A stretch of 64,000 bases of DNA, taken from positions 1 to 64,000 of the forward strand of contig JAIUOH010000015.1 of the NCBI GenBank assembly GCA_020161315.1, read 5' to 3'. Below, piece after piece: positions 18,857 to 29,906 of this stretch. Each line of letters begins with the position of its first letter. The stretch's first letter is position 1. Under the pieces are notes generated by a model. That model searched no databases. It had not been told where the DNA came from and was given only the letters and a program-made list of their open reading frames with translations. The translations under genes and the position numbers were made by a program. Source of the DNA: Actinomycetota bacterium. Lineage in GTDB: Bacteria > Actinomycetota > Actinomycetes > Actinomycetales > Microbacteriaceae.

Positions 18857-20206
18857 GTGAGCGACTACGCAATTATCGGCGCGGGCCCGTCAGGTCTCGC
18901 AATGGCACGCGCCCTGCAGAAGGTGGGCCTTGCGGTCGACGGCTACGAGGCCTCTCACAATGTCGGCGGGCTGTGGGACATCACGAACCCTCGCAGCACC
19001 ATGTACGAGTCGGCGCACTTGATTTCGTCGCGCACCACCACCGAGTTCACCGAGTTTGCGATGCGCACGAGCGTCGATTACCCGGGGCATCGCGTGCTCA
19101 AGCGCTACTTCGACGACTACGCCGATGCGTTCTCGCTTCGCGACAGTTTTAGCTTCAATACGCAGGTGACGAGGATCGCGCCCGCAGCCGGGGGTGGCTG
19201 GTCGCTCACCGCGGCGGGCCCCGACGGCGAAGTCACGAGGCACTACCGCGGGGTGATCCTCGCCAATGGCACTCTGGCTGAACCCAATGTGCCGAACTTC
19301 GCTGGTAACTTCAGTGGCGAACTTATGCATACGAGCGAGTACACGAGCCCCTCGCAGCTTGCGGGCAAGCGGGTACTGATCATCGGTGCGGGCAACTCGG
19401 GTTGCGACATCGCGGTCGACGCCGTGCATCACGCTCAAAGCGTCGACATGAGCGTGCGCCGCGGTTACTATTTCGTGCCTCGCTACCTATTCGGTAAGCC
19501 GAGCGACACTCTGAACCAGGGCAGGCCGATGCCCAGACCCATCAAACAGTTCGTCGATAAACGCGTGCTGCAGGCGTTCACCGGCGACCCCGTGCGCTTC
19601 GGGTTTCCGAAACCCGACTACAAGATCTACGAGTCGCACCCGATCGTGAACACCCTCATTCTGAACCACCTCGGGCAGGGCGATCTGCGCATCATGCCCG
19701 ACATCGAGCGGTTCGATGGCAACACGGTGCACTTCAAAAAGTCGGCGAAGACAAAAACGAGGGGCGAGGATCTGCCAGACAGCGAGCAGTACGACCTGAT
19801 CTTGCTCGCGACGGGGTACAAGCTTGACTATCCGATGGTTGATCGCTCGCACCTGAATTGGCGTGGCGCTGCGCCAGAGCTCTTTCTGAACATCTTTACG
19901 CCCGAGTTCAATGGGCTCTACGTGATGGGCATGGTCGAGGCGTCTGGTCTTGGTTGGCAGGGGCGCTATGAGCAGGCCGAGCTGATCGCCGCATATCTGC
20001 AGGCCGAGCAGGCTGATGCCAAGCGCGCGGGTCGCTTTCGGCACCGTGTCGCGCTCGACCCGTGGCCCGACCTCACTGCGGGGTACAAGTATCTCGGGCT
20101 CGAACGCATGTCGTACTACGTGAACAAAGACGCATACCGCGGCGCGGTGCGCGCCGAGACGACCGCATTGCAGCGGAGCACCGAGACGAATGGGGGCGTG
20201 AAATGA
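18857..20206 (+). CDS. Flavin-containing monooxygenase-type oxidoreductase
   Basis: A 449-residue FAD/NADPH enzyme. It has the FAD Rossmann motif GAGPSG near residue 8, GLWDI, the FMO-type motif FAGNFSGELMHTSEY, a second dinucleotide site IIGAGNSGCDIAVD, and ATGYKLDYP near the C-terminus. Such enzymes oxygenate soft nucleophiles or perform Baeyer-Villiger reactions; the substrate is not evident. The GTG at 18857 is preceded by AAGGAG with 6-nt spacing. It overlaps the transporter gene by 4 nt (ATGA), forming a three-gene operon with it and the dehydrogenase. Confidence 0.85.
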   Translation: MSDYAIIGAGPSGLAMARALQKVGLAVDGYEASHNVGGLWDITNPRSTMYESAHLISSRTTTEFTEFAMRTSVDYPGHRVLKRYFDDYADAFSLRDSFSFNTQVTRIAPAAGGGWSLTAAGPDGEVTRHYRGVILANGTLAEPNVPNFAGNFSGELMHTSEYTSPSQLAGKRVLIIGAGNSGCDIAVDAVHHAQSVDMSVRRGYYFVPRYLFGKPSDTLNQGRPMPRPIKQFVDKRVLQAFTGDPVRFGFPKPDYKIYESHPIVNTLILNHLGQGDLRIMPDIERFDGNTVHFKKSAKTKTRGEDLPDSEQYDLILLATGYKLDYPMVDRSHLNWRGAAPELFLNIFTPEFNGLYVMGMVEASGLGWQGRYEQAELIAAYLQAEQADAKRAGRFRHRVALDPWPDLTAGYKYLGLERMSYYVNKDAYRGAVRAETTALQRSTETNGGVK

Positions 20207-21225
20207 ACATCGACGAGGTAGTGCTCAACTTTGCGCCCGGCACGCTCATGATCTTGAATGTCGTGCTCGGGCTCATTATGTTTGGCATCGCGCTCGACAC
20301 TTCGCCGAGCGACTTTAAGGTCGTGTTTCGGCACCCGAAGCCGTTCATTATTGCGATCCTCGCCCAATTGCTGGTGCTGCCGATCATTACGTTTGGGCTC
20401 ACGCTCGTGTTGCCGGTCACCGCGTCGATGGCGCTCGGCATGATTCTCGTGGCGTGCTGCCCGCCAGGCAATATCTCGCAGGTGCTCACGCACCTCTCGG
20501 GCGGCAACGTCGCACTCTCGGTGTCGATGACGGCGGTGGGTAACCTGCTCTACATCGTGGCGATGCCGCTCAGCATCGCGTTCTGGGGCTCGCTGCATCC
20601 GACCGCGAGCGTGCTGTTGCGCGAGGTTGAGCTCGATCCAATCAAGATGCTGCTTGAAATTGTGCTGATCATCGGCCTCCCGTTTGTGATTGGCCTGTTG
20701 CTGCGCGCGAAGTTGCCGGTGTTCGCGCAGAAGGTGCAGCCTTTTGTGAAGTGGTTCAGCCTCATCGCGCTGCTCGGCTTCATTGTCGGCGCGCTCGCCG
20801 GCAACTGGAGCTATTTCATCGCTTTTCTCGGCATCATTCTGCTGGTCGTCGCGATTCACGACGCGGTCGCCCTCGCAATCGGTTACGGCACCGCATATGT
20901 TGGAGGGCTTGGTACGCGCGAGCGTAAGGCGGTCACCTTCGAGGTCGGCATTCGAAATGCGGGCCTCGGCCTCGGACTGGTGTTCAGTTTCTTCGATGGC
21001 CTCGGCGGCATGGCGATCGTCGCCGGCTGGTGGGGTGTCTGGGACATCATTGCGGGCCTCACGCTCGCGTCGCTCTGGGCGGCGCACACGAAGCGCCGCA
21101 CCGGCTCGATCAAGGGCGACCCGAGTGGCAAGGGTGCGGCGGTGGCCATCACTTCGGGTGATGACGGGATTGGTGGTTCTGCTCAGGCTCCGGGATCCGC
21201 GTCGCCAGACGGTCGCGCGTCGTGA
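20203..21225 (+). CDS. Bile acid:sodium symporter (BASS) family transporter
   Basis: A 340-residue integral membrane protein with about nine to ten hydrophobic segments. Landmarks are GLIMFGIALD near the start, VACCPPGNISQVLTHLSGGNVALSVS (about 84-109) and FEVGIRNAGLGLGLVF, which are typical of the BASS/SBF fold. Members import organic anions such as bile acids, pantoate or pyruvate. Coupling to a monooxygenase and a dehydrogenase suggests uptake of a catabolic substrate, but this is inference. Start and stop overlap both neighbours by 4 nt. Confidence 0.85.
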   Translation: MNIDEVVLNFAPGTLMILNVVLGLIMFGIALDTSPSDFKVVFRHPKPFIIAILAQLLVLPIITFGLTLVLPVTASMALGMILVACCPPGNISQVLTHLSGGNVALSVSMTAVGNLLYIVAMPLSIAFWGSLHPTASVLLREVELDPIKMLLEIVLIIGLPFVIGLLLRAKLPVFAQKVQPFVKWFSLIALLGFIVGALAGNWSYFIAFLGIILLVVAIHDAVALAIGYGTAYVGGLGTRERKAVTFEVGIRNAGLGLGLVFSFFDGLGGMAIVAGWWGVWDIIAGLTLASLWAAHTKRRTGSIKGDPSGKGAAVAITSGDDGIGGSAQAPGSASPDGRAS

Positions 21226-22196
21226 CCCGCGTCTTGGTGACCGGCGGGGCCGGGTTTCTTGGATCGAACGTCGCGGCGGCGCTGGCCTCACGCGCTGACG
21301 TGGCACTCGTGATCGCGGGCGATGTGCGGGAGCCCGCATCTTTGCCTGACGGTGTGCGGTTCGCGAAGTGCGATGTGACCGATGCCGGGTCGATCGCTCC
21401 CCTGCTGCGTGAGTACAGCATCGACACTGTGGTGCACCTCGCGGCGATCGTGAACCCCGGTCGGGATGTCTCGCTTGAGTATCGCGTCGATGTTGAGGGC
21501 TCGGCGAACGTGCTTGCCGCCTGCATTGAGGCGGGGGTTACCCGCATTGTGGTCTCGAGTTCGGGGGCAGCGTATGGTTATCACGCCGACTCCCCCGCGT
21601 GGATCGACGAGACGGTGCCTGCGCGCGGCAGCGACGAGTTTCCGTATTCGAAGCACAAGCGCCTCGTCGAAGAGATGCTGGCAACATATCGCGAGCGTCA
21701 CCCCTCGCTGACCCAAACCGTGTTTCGAATTGGTACGATCCTCGGCCCCACCGTGAAAAACCAGATCACGGCGCTTTGGGATGGGAAGCGACTGCTGCAC
21801 ATCGCGGGCAGCGACTCGCCCTTCGTGTTCGTGTGGGTAGATGACGTTGCGGCCGCAATGGTGCGCGCGGCAACCGGCGGGCCGGCTGGCGTCTATAACG
21901 TGGCAGGCGACGGTGCGCTCACGGTGCCCGAGATAGCGACCAGACTCCGTAAGCCACTTCTCACGGTGCCCGCGTGGGCGTTGACGGCGGCCCTGTGGGT
22001 AGGGCGCACGCTGCGTCTCACGGAGCACGGCCCTGAGAAGGTGCGCTTTTTGCGTTACCGCCCGGTGCTCGCAAACGATCGCCTGAAGCGCGAGTTTGGT
22101 TTCACCCCAACACGCACCTCGCGTGAGGCGTTCGAGGAATACCTGGCGACGCACCCCGGGGTTGCACTCGGAGACGGCGGCGTGAGCAAGGCGTAA
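21222..22196 (+). CDS. NAD-dependent epimerase/dehydratase (extended SDR)
   Basis: A 324-residue extended short-chain dehydrogenase. It shows VTGGAGFLGSN (TGxxGxxG cofactor motif) at the N-terminus, VVHLAAI, SSSGAAYG and the catalytic YSKHK. A GTG start overlaps the transporter gene by 4 nt. It is the last gene of the operon. Substrate could be a nucleotide sugar or a hydroxysteroid-like compound; the neighbouring genes favour the latter only weakly. Confidence 0.85.
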   Translation: MTRVLVTGGAGFLGSNVAAALASRADVALVIAGDVREPASLPDGVRFAKCDVTDAGSIAPLLREYSIDTVVHLAAIVNPGRDVSLEYRVDVEGSANVLAACIEAGVTRIVVSSSGAAYGYHADSPAWIDETVPARGSDEFPYSKHKRLVEEMLATYRERHPSLTQTVFRIGTILGPTVKNQITALWDGKRLLHIAGSDSPFVFVWVDDVAAAMVRAATGGPAGVYNVAGDGALTVPEIATRLRKPLLTVPAWALTAALWVGRTLRLTEHGPEKVRFLRYRPVLANDRLKREFGFTPTRTSREAFEEYLATHPGVALGDGGVSKA

Positions 22197-22329
22197 AGAT
22201 TGCGTGAGTTGCCGTATGGAAATCGTAAGGATCTGGCCCGTGTGTGTGCGCACGCGCTTCGATAGTAGGAGCACCTGACGTGAGGCGGCCGCTCGGCCGC
22301 CCAGGGTGCGCGAATCGAGGATAGGTGCG

Positions 22330-24309
<1,980 letters not shown>

Positions 24310-24313
24310 AGCT

Positions 24314-25441
24314 GTGAAGAAAGAAGCGGGTGCCTTGCCTCCGATGCGCCAATTGGCAGGCTTCATCGTTGCCCTGCTCGCTCTGCCCCTGCTCATGCTG
24401 GCCTTCGGCAGCTTTCACACCCCAAACGCCATCGCTATTGAGGTGCTCTGCCTGCAGCTCTACGTGGTGATCGTCGCGCTCATCGGTGGTCTCTGGCCCG
24501 CCCTGCTCGCGGCAGTCGGCTCGGGTGTGCTGCTCGACCTGTTCTTCATCGAACCGCACTTCACCGTAGCCGTGGCCGACCCGATTCACCTCACGGTGTT
24601 ATTGCTGCACATCGCAACCGCCGTGGTGGTGAGCGTGGTGCTCGAGCGTCATAGGCGCGAGGCGGCAGCGAAGGCGATTGAGCCGATCGCTGCGTCGGAC
24701 AATATGCGCGCTGCGCTGCTCTCTGCGCTCAGCCACGACCTGCGCAGACCCCTCGCCTCCGCAACCGCGGCGGTCGGGGGGCTGCGGTCGGCGGGCGAAG
24801 CGCTCTCGCCCGCCGACCGAGATGAACTGCTCGCGACCGCCGACGAGAGCCTCGCCTCACTCACCGCACTCGTGACCGATCTGCTCGACGTCAGCCGCGT
24901 GAACGCTGGTGTGCTCGCGATTTCTCCTATCGCCCTCGACCCCATGGATGTGATCGAGCCCGCCCTCGAAGAGTTCGGCAATGTGCAACCGCCCATCGAG
25001 GTGTTGGCCGAACACCGCAGGGCCAAGATCCTCGCCGACCCTGTGCTGCTGCAGCGGGCGATCGCAAACCTGCTGGCCAACGCACTGCGCTTCTCCCCCA
25101 CGGGCTACCCAGTGCAGATTGCGACGCGCCTTGTGTTTGATCGAATCGAGATTCGTGTGATCGACCGTGGCCCCGGCGTGCCCATTTCGCGCCGCAGCGA
25201 CGTGTTTGTGCCGTTTCAACGCCTCGGCGACACCGACAATACGACAGGCCTTGGGCTTGGCCTCGCGCTCTCGCGTGGCTTTGTCGAGGCGATGCATGGG
25301 ACACTCGAACCAGAAGACACACCCGGTGGCGGGCTAACAATGGTCATCTCGCTGCACGCAAGCGGTGAGGGCACCGATGCGGGCACGATTGCCCGCGCAC
25401 CGCACAGGGGTGGGCGCAGTGGTATCGAGGGGCAACAATGA
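24314..25441 (+). CDS. KdpD-like sensor histidine kinase, short form
   Basis: A 375-residue kinase. It has four hydrophobic segments in a DUF4118-type membrane domain (about 12-110), an H-box LSHDLRRPLAS (His141), an N-box region LLANALRFSP, DRGPGVPI and GLGLGLALSRG. Full-length KdpD carries an additional N-terminal sensor domain and universal-stress-like domain of about 400 residues, which are absent here. GTG start 5 bp after the permease stop, and the end overlaps the regulator gene. Probably controls the adjacent permease. Confidence 0.85.
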   Translation: MKKEAGALPPMRQLAGFIVALLALPLLMLAFGSFHTPNAIAIEVLCLQLYVVIVALIGGLWPALLAAVGSGVLLDLFFIEPHFTVAVADPIHLTVLLLHIATAVVVSVVLERHRREAAAKAIEPIAASDNMRAALLSALSHDLRRPLASATAAVGGLRSAGEALSPADRDELLATADESLASLTALVTDLLDVSRVNAGVLAISPIALDPMDVIEPALEEFGNVQPPIEVLAEHRRAKILADPVLLQRAIANLLANALRFSPTGYPVQIATRLVFDRIEIRVIDRGPGVPISRRSDVFVPFQRLGDTDNTTGLGLGLALSRGFVEAMHGTLEPEDTPGGGLTMVISLHASGEGTDAGTIARAPHRGGRSGIEGQQ

Positions 25442-26130
25442 TGAAGATTCTCATTGCAGACGACGACCCGCAGCTGCTACGTGCCCTGCGCATTACCCTC
25501 ACTGCCAAGGGGTACGAGATCGTCACTGCCTCGAACGGCGAAGAGGCGATTAGCCTCGCTGCCGACGAGCGGCCCGACGTGCTGTTGCTTGACCTTGGCA
25601 TGCCTCGTTTTGACGGGCTTGAGGTGATCCACGCGATTCGCGGCTGGTCAGACGCACCGATTCTTGTCGTGTCAGGTCGCACCGGTGCGGGCGACAAGGT
25701 TGAGGCGCTCGACGCGGGTGCCGATGACTACGTGACAAAGCCATTTCTCGTCGAAGAGCTGCTCGCGCGTATTCGTGCGCTCACCAGGCGTATTCCAGAG
25801 CAAGAGGCGAAGCCAGCGGTCAGCTTCGGGCATGTGACGGTCGACCTTTCTGCGAGGATCGTGACCGACACCTCGGGCGGCCAGCCTGTGCCGGTGCGGC
25901 TCACCCCCACCGAATGGCAGGTGCTCGAGCTGCTCATTCGCAACGCGGGCAAGCTTGTGACGAGGCAGACGCTGCTGACGCACATCTGGGGCTTCGAGCA
26001 CGCGAAAGACACGGGTTACCTCAGGCTGTACCTGTCGCAGCTGCGCAAGAAGCTCGAGCCAGACCCCGCAAATCCGCGCTACCTGCTTACCGAATCGGGC
26101 ATGGGGTACCGCCTGCAGCTTGAGGGGTGA
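25438..26130 (+). CDS. KdpE-like response regulator
   Basis: A 230-residue OmpR/PhoB-family regulator with a receiver domain (DDD near residues 8-10, phospho-acceptor Asp52 in LLLDLGMP, Lys in YVTKPF) and a winged-helix DNA-binding domain (LTPTEWQVLELLIRNAGKLV, GYLRLYLSQLRKKLE). The start ATG overlaps the kinase stop by 4 nt. It most probably regulates the upstream permease gene. Confidence 0.9.
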   Translation: MMKILIADDDPQLLRALRITLTAKGYEIVTASNGEEAISLAADERPDVLLLDLGMPRFDGLEVIHAIRGWSDAPILVVSGRTGAGDKVEALDAGADDYVTKPFLVEELLARIRALTRRIPEQEAKPAVSFGHVTVDLSARIVTDTSGGQPVPVRLTPTEWQVLELLIRNAGKLVTRQTLLTHIWGFEHAKDTGYLRLYLSQLRKKLEPDPANPRYLLTESGMGYRLQLEG

Positions 26131-26152
26131 ACGCTCGGGCATCCCACAAATG

Positions 26153-26207
26153 AATCCGGCGGTTGTGGCCATCTGACCTGAGTCGAGACAACCACAACCG
26201 CCGGATT
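26153..26207. terminator. Bidirectional terminator between regulator and trxA
   Basis: Perfect 16-bp arms AATCCGGCGGTTGTGG (26153-26168) and CCACAACCGCCGGATT (26192-26207) with a 23-nt loop lie between convergent genes. No T-run is obvious, but the position and stem strength fit a shared terminator. Confidence 0.75.
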
Positions 26208-26230
26208 GCTGAGGGAGTGTGTGCCGGGGC

Positions 26231-26554
26231 CTAGAGAATGCCCTCGAGCTCCTTTTCGATCATCTGCTTCGGCATTGCGCCGATCAGCTCGCGCACCTCT
26301 TCGCCACCCTTGAAGACCTTCATCGCCGGGATCGAGGTGATGCGGAACTGCGCAGCGAGTGCGGGCTCCTCGTCAACGTTCACCTTGACGATGCGAATCT
26401 TGCCCTCGTGCTCTGCTGCGATCTGGTCGAGCACTGGCGCGACCATGCGGCACGGGCCGCACCAGGCTGCCCAGAAGTCGACCAGCACGGGAATGTCGCT
26501 CTGCAGCACGACCTTGTCGAAGGTCTGCTCGCCTACGTTGATTGCTTCTGACAT
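26231..26554 (-). CDS. trxA: Thioredoxin
   Basis: A 107-residue thioredoxin with active site WCGPCR (Cys32, Cys35), upstream VLVDFWA and the cis-proline segment ITSIPAMKVF. It reduces cytoplasmic disulfides, using electrons from the thioredoxin reductase encoded 20 bp upstream in the same operon. Confidence 0.97.
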   Translation of the reverse strand: MSEAINVGEQTFDKVVLQSDIPVLVDFWAAWCGPCRMVAPVLDQIAAEHEGKIRIVKVNVDEEPALAAQFRITSIPAMKVFKGGEEVRELIGAMPKQMIEKELEGIL

Positions 26555-26574
26555 GATCAGAACTCCTTATCTTG

Positions 26575-27504
26575 TTACTTGTCTTCGAGCGCTACGAGGT
26601 AGTGCTCTGCGTCGAGTGCGGCAACGGTGCCTGAGCCCGCTGCCGTGATGGCCTGACGGTAGCTCGGGTCGATGACGTCGCCGGCGGCGAACACACCGGG
26701 CACCGAGGTCTTCGAGCTGCGGCCTTCAACGGCGATGGTGCCGTCTGTGGTGAGCTCGACCTTGCCGTGCACGAGGTGCGTGCGGGGGTCGTTGCCGATT
26801 GCGATAAACACGCCGTCGAGGTCGAGGTCGCGGCTCTCACCGGTCACAGTGTCGCGCAGTGCCACGCCGGTCGCCTCGGTCTCACCGTGAATTGCGGTGA
26901 CCTCTGCGTTCCAGATGAACTCGATCTTCTCGTTGTCGAAGGCACGCTGCTGCATGATCTTCGACGCCTTGAGCGAGTCACGGCGGTGAATGACGTAGAC
27001 CTTCGAAGCGAAGCGGGTCAAGAAGTTCGCTTCTTCCATTGCCGAGTCGCCGCCGCCAATGACTGCGATGGTCTTCTCGCGGAAGAAGAAGCCGTCGCAG
27101 GTTGCACACCACGAAACGCCGTGGCCCGAAAGGCGATCCTCGTCGGCGATACCGAGCTTGCGGTAGGCCGAGCCTGTTGCGAACACGACAGCTTTTGCCT
27201 CGTGCACCGTGCCATCGGCGTCGGTGACGCGCTTTACATCGCCATCGAGATCGAGTTCGGTGACGTCGTTGTAGAGCACCTTTGTGCCGAAGCGCTCGGC
27301 CTGCGCCTGAATCTTCTCCATGAGCTCCGGCCCCTGAATGCCCTCAGGGAAGCCCGGAAAGTTTTCGACATCGGTCGTGTTCATCAGCTCGCCGCCGGGC
27401 TCAACCGAGCTCGCGAACAGCACTGGCTCGAGGCCGGCGCGCGCCGCGTAGATGCCTGCGGTGAGGCCTGCGGGGCCCGAACCGATGATGATGATCTGAT
27501 GCAT
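26575..27504 (-). CDS. trxB: Thioredoxin reductase
   Basis: A 309-residue flavoenzyme of the low-molecular-weight type. Motifs are GSGPAGLTAGIYAARAG (FAD), the redox pair CATC (Cys133, Cys136), IGGGDSAMEEA (NADPH) and the C-terminal GVFAAGDV. It recycles the thioredoxin encoded immediately downstream. Confidence 0.97.
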   Translation of the reverse strand: MHQIIIIGSGPAGLTAGIYAARAGLEPVLFASSVEPGGELMNTTDVENFPGFPEGIQGPELMEKIQAQAERFGTKVLYNDVTELDLDGDVKRVTDADGTVHEAKAVVFATGSAYRKLGIADEDRLSGHGVSWCATCDGFFFREKTIAVIGGGDSAMEEANFLTRFASKVYVIHRRDSLKASKIMQQRAFDNEKIEFIWNAEVTAIHGETEATGVALRDTVTGESRDLDLDGVFIAIGNDPRTHLVHGKVELTTDGTIAVEGRSSKTSVPGVFAAGDVIDPSYRQAITAAGSGTVAALDAEHYLVALEDK

Positions 27505-27576
27505 GCTGCTCCTCGCGCGGCGTGTGATCGTGGTAATTCCAGTGAACTACCGGGTAGAACCCATTTTAGGTTCGAA

Positions 27577-29865
27577 CTATTCCTCTGAAGCTGAGGGCTC
27601 GTTTGCGTCGACTGGCGGCGCGTCGGCGGCACCGGGGTCGGTGTTGTCTGAGTGCGCAGCCACTGTGCCCTTGCGACGCCTGCGCACCGAGCGCCAGATG
27701 CCGAAGCCGAGTAGCAGTGCTGCCGCAGAGCCAAGCACCCAAATGAGGGCGGTTTCAATGGCGGTGCGAAGCGTCAGCGGGTGCAGTGCGCTCGCGAAGC
27801 TGTGATCCTTCTTCACATCCCAGACCTCGAGCAGCAGCGCGGTGTCACCTGACGACACCCGGCTGTGCACCGGCACGAGCACGTTCGCGCTGCCAACGGC
27901 GGGTACCCGCACCTCAAAGTCTCTTTCTTTCAGTGAGATCACGGCCGAAGTGGGGGTGGCGTGCAGCGTTACGACCGCCTCGAATGGCAGCGAGTTGCTG
28001 AGCGTAATCGGCACGTTTGAGAGCGAGCCGACAAGCTGGGTGTTTTCGCTGACGAGCGGGGCAACCCCCTGCAGCAGCTCGCTGTCTCGCTTCTTTATCT
28101 GCTGATCAACCGCGGCAAAATCCACCCCGGGTGCCGCGTACCTCGTCCCGAGTGCCCCAAGCAGACGCTCTCGTTGATACTCGGTCAGGTAATCAGGTTC
28201 GGCCAACAGCGGCGCTAGCTCGTCAATCTGTGCCGAGCGGGCCACCGTCGCACGCAACAATTCACGACGCTCTTCGGTTGAGGCGCCGGCCCGCAACACG
28301 GCAGTACTGGTCGGCTGCAGGCGTTCAGATACGGTTTGCACCCACGGCATGGCATCGATCGTGTCGAAGATACGAAGAGGATCAGCAATGTCTGCGAGCG
28401 CACCGCGATCGAGGGCAAGCACCAGCCCGCCCGCACCGCCCTGCGCAGAGAGCGCGAGGCGTGCGGCGAGTTCTGCCGAGCCAGCGGCGCGTTCAGTCGC
28501 GGTCGCCCCGTTGATTGAAGTGCGGGCAGCAAGGCCGGCTGGTGCATCGGCGATCAACACGTCGAAGTCACCGAGGGTTGCGCGGGGCGTGGTGGCCCCT
28601 GACACGTTGCTCGAATCGAGCACAAGCGAGTTGAGGCCAGCGCCCTGCAGCAGCGCGAGTGTTGCGCTATCTACTTCTCCCCCGGCGGGCCAGGCGCCCG
28701 GGCGCGCATTTTGTAGGCTGAGCAGCGATTCGAGTGTGGGCACGCCCGTGAGCGGGTCTACCTGAGTCTCCGTACCTGCCATCGACGTATCGGCGGCGGT
28801 GCTTGAATTGCTGTCAGTCTGAGCCCCCGTGGCAGTGCTCGCACCTGCGGCTTCAACCGCGCCCACGGCGGCATCTGCCCCACCGTTTCCCGGGTCGCTT
28901 TCTGCTGTATCCGAGCCTGTTGCGGCATTGGTTTCGCCTGTTGGCGGCTCAAATTTACCGAGAACGGTGGCGTGGTCGAAGCCAAGGGGCTGCATCAGCT
29001 GTTCAAACCCCAGCGCGGCCTGAACCGCCGGGTCGGCGTCTGCGAATTGCAGCAGAAACTTTGGGTCGGGGCTGCGCTCGAGGCGCTCGAGCAGTGTCGT
29101 TGCTGCGCCGGGTGCGTTGCTGCCGAGCGCCCGAGTGCCCGCAATGATGCGAGGGTCGATCGCGATTGTTGCATAGCGCTGCTCCGCCGCGTCGAGTACT
29201 TGCAATAGTCGCGGAGCAGCACTCGCCAGCTGGTCGCGGTTCGGCAGTGCTTCGACGCTACTGGGCAATACCAGCGGCACCACGAGGGTGACCGAGAGGG
29301 GGCCAGTGGTGGTCACATCGTTCCAAACGGCCGCCGTTGACGCAGTGAGCGCGGGCACCCCAGCATCTTGCGTCGCGGGGTCGGCCGAGGTGAACTCGGC
29401 ATGAATCGGGTATGCCCCCGCCTCGCGCGTGAACAACAGCGGAAAATCGTCGCGAGTCACCACGAGCTCGAGGCGTTGATCTTTGCCACCCTCGGTTGCG
29501 GCGGCTTCGATGCTGCCGAGTTCGAGCGAATCGCGCTCGAACTCGGCCGAGAGATCTTCAGGGCGCTCCGCGCGGTGGTTATCGATCGTGAGCTTCACGG
29601 TGCCCGCCGCGAGCGGCTGCTTGCCCGGGTTCTTCAGTAGCACCCCGAAGCGAAACTCTTCGTCGGTGCTTTTTAGGAGTGGGCTATCGGGTGCCACCAC
29701 GAGCGAGGGCTGCGGGCCGACCTCGGCCTCACCCTCGGTCGCGTGTGCCGATCCTTGCCCAGCAGACAACGAAAGCCCCGAGAACGTGAGCGCCGCGGCC
29801 AGCGACGCAGCGACGAGCGCGAACACGCTGCCGCGCCGACGCGAAAGGCTGCGGGCGTGAGGCAT
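27577..29865 (-). CDS. DUF6049-like secreted, membrane-anchored protein
   Basis: A 762-residue protein with a basic N-terminus and signal segment (VFALVAASLAAALTFSGLSLSA), a long extracytoplasmic region and one C-terminal membrane segment (about 710-735, ALIWVLGSAAALLLGFGIW), then a basic and acidic tail. Length, topology and location between the CCA-adding-enzyme gene and trxB match the DUF6049 proteins of Actinobacteria. A low-complexity Ala/Gly/Thr stretch lies at about 310-360. Function unknown. The murJ-type lipid II flippase gene often found next to it is absent here. Confidence 0.72.
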   Translation of the reverse strand: MPHARSLSRRRGSVFALVAASLAAALTFSGLSLSAGQGSAHATEGEAEVGPQPSLVVAPDSPLLKSTDEEFRFGVLLKNPGKQPLAAGTVKLTIDNHRAERPEDLSAEFERDSLELGSIEAAATEGGKDQRLELVVTRDDFPLLFTREAGAYPIHAEFTSADPATQDAGVPALTASTAAVWNDVTTTGPLSVTLVVPLVLPSSVEALPNRDQLASAAPRLLQVLDAAEQRYATIAIDPRIIAGTRALGSNAPGAATTLLERLERSPDPKFLLQFADADPAVQAALGFEQLMQPLGFDHATVLGKFEPPTGETNAATGSDTAESDPGNGGADAAVGAVEAAGASTATGAQTDSNSSTAADTSMAGTETQVDPLTGVPTLESLLSLQNARPGAWPAGGEVDSATLALLQGAGLNSLVLDSSNVSGATTPRATLGDFDVLIADAPAGLAARTSINGATATERAAGSAELAARLALSAQGGAGGLVLALDRGALADIADPLRIFDTIDAMPWVQTVSERLQPTSTAVLRAGASTEERRELLRATVARSAQIDELAPLLAEPDYLTEYQRERLLGALGTRYAAPGVDFAAVDQQIKKRDSELLQGVAPLVSENTQLVGSLSNVPITLSNSLPFEAVVTLHATPTSAVISLKERDFEVRVPAVGSANVLVPVHSRVSSGDTALLLEVWDVKKDHSFASALHPLTLRTAIETALIWVLGSAAALLLGFGIWRSVRRRRKGTVAAHSDNTDPGAADAPPVDANEPSASEE

Positions 29866-29906
29866 ATGGCAAGTGTAGAGTGCGCCGCTGCCGGTACCCT
29901 GGAGGG

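Noticed and set aside
22197..22329. Possible c-di-AMP riboswitch before the APC permease
   Set aside because: The gap is only about 130 bp and shows no recognisable riboswitch core.
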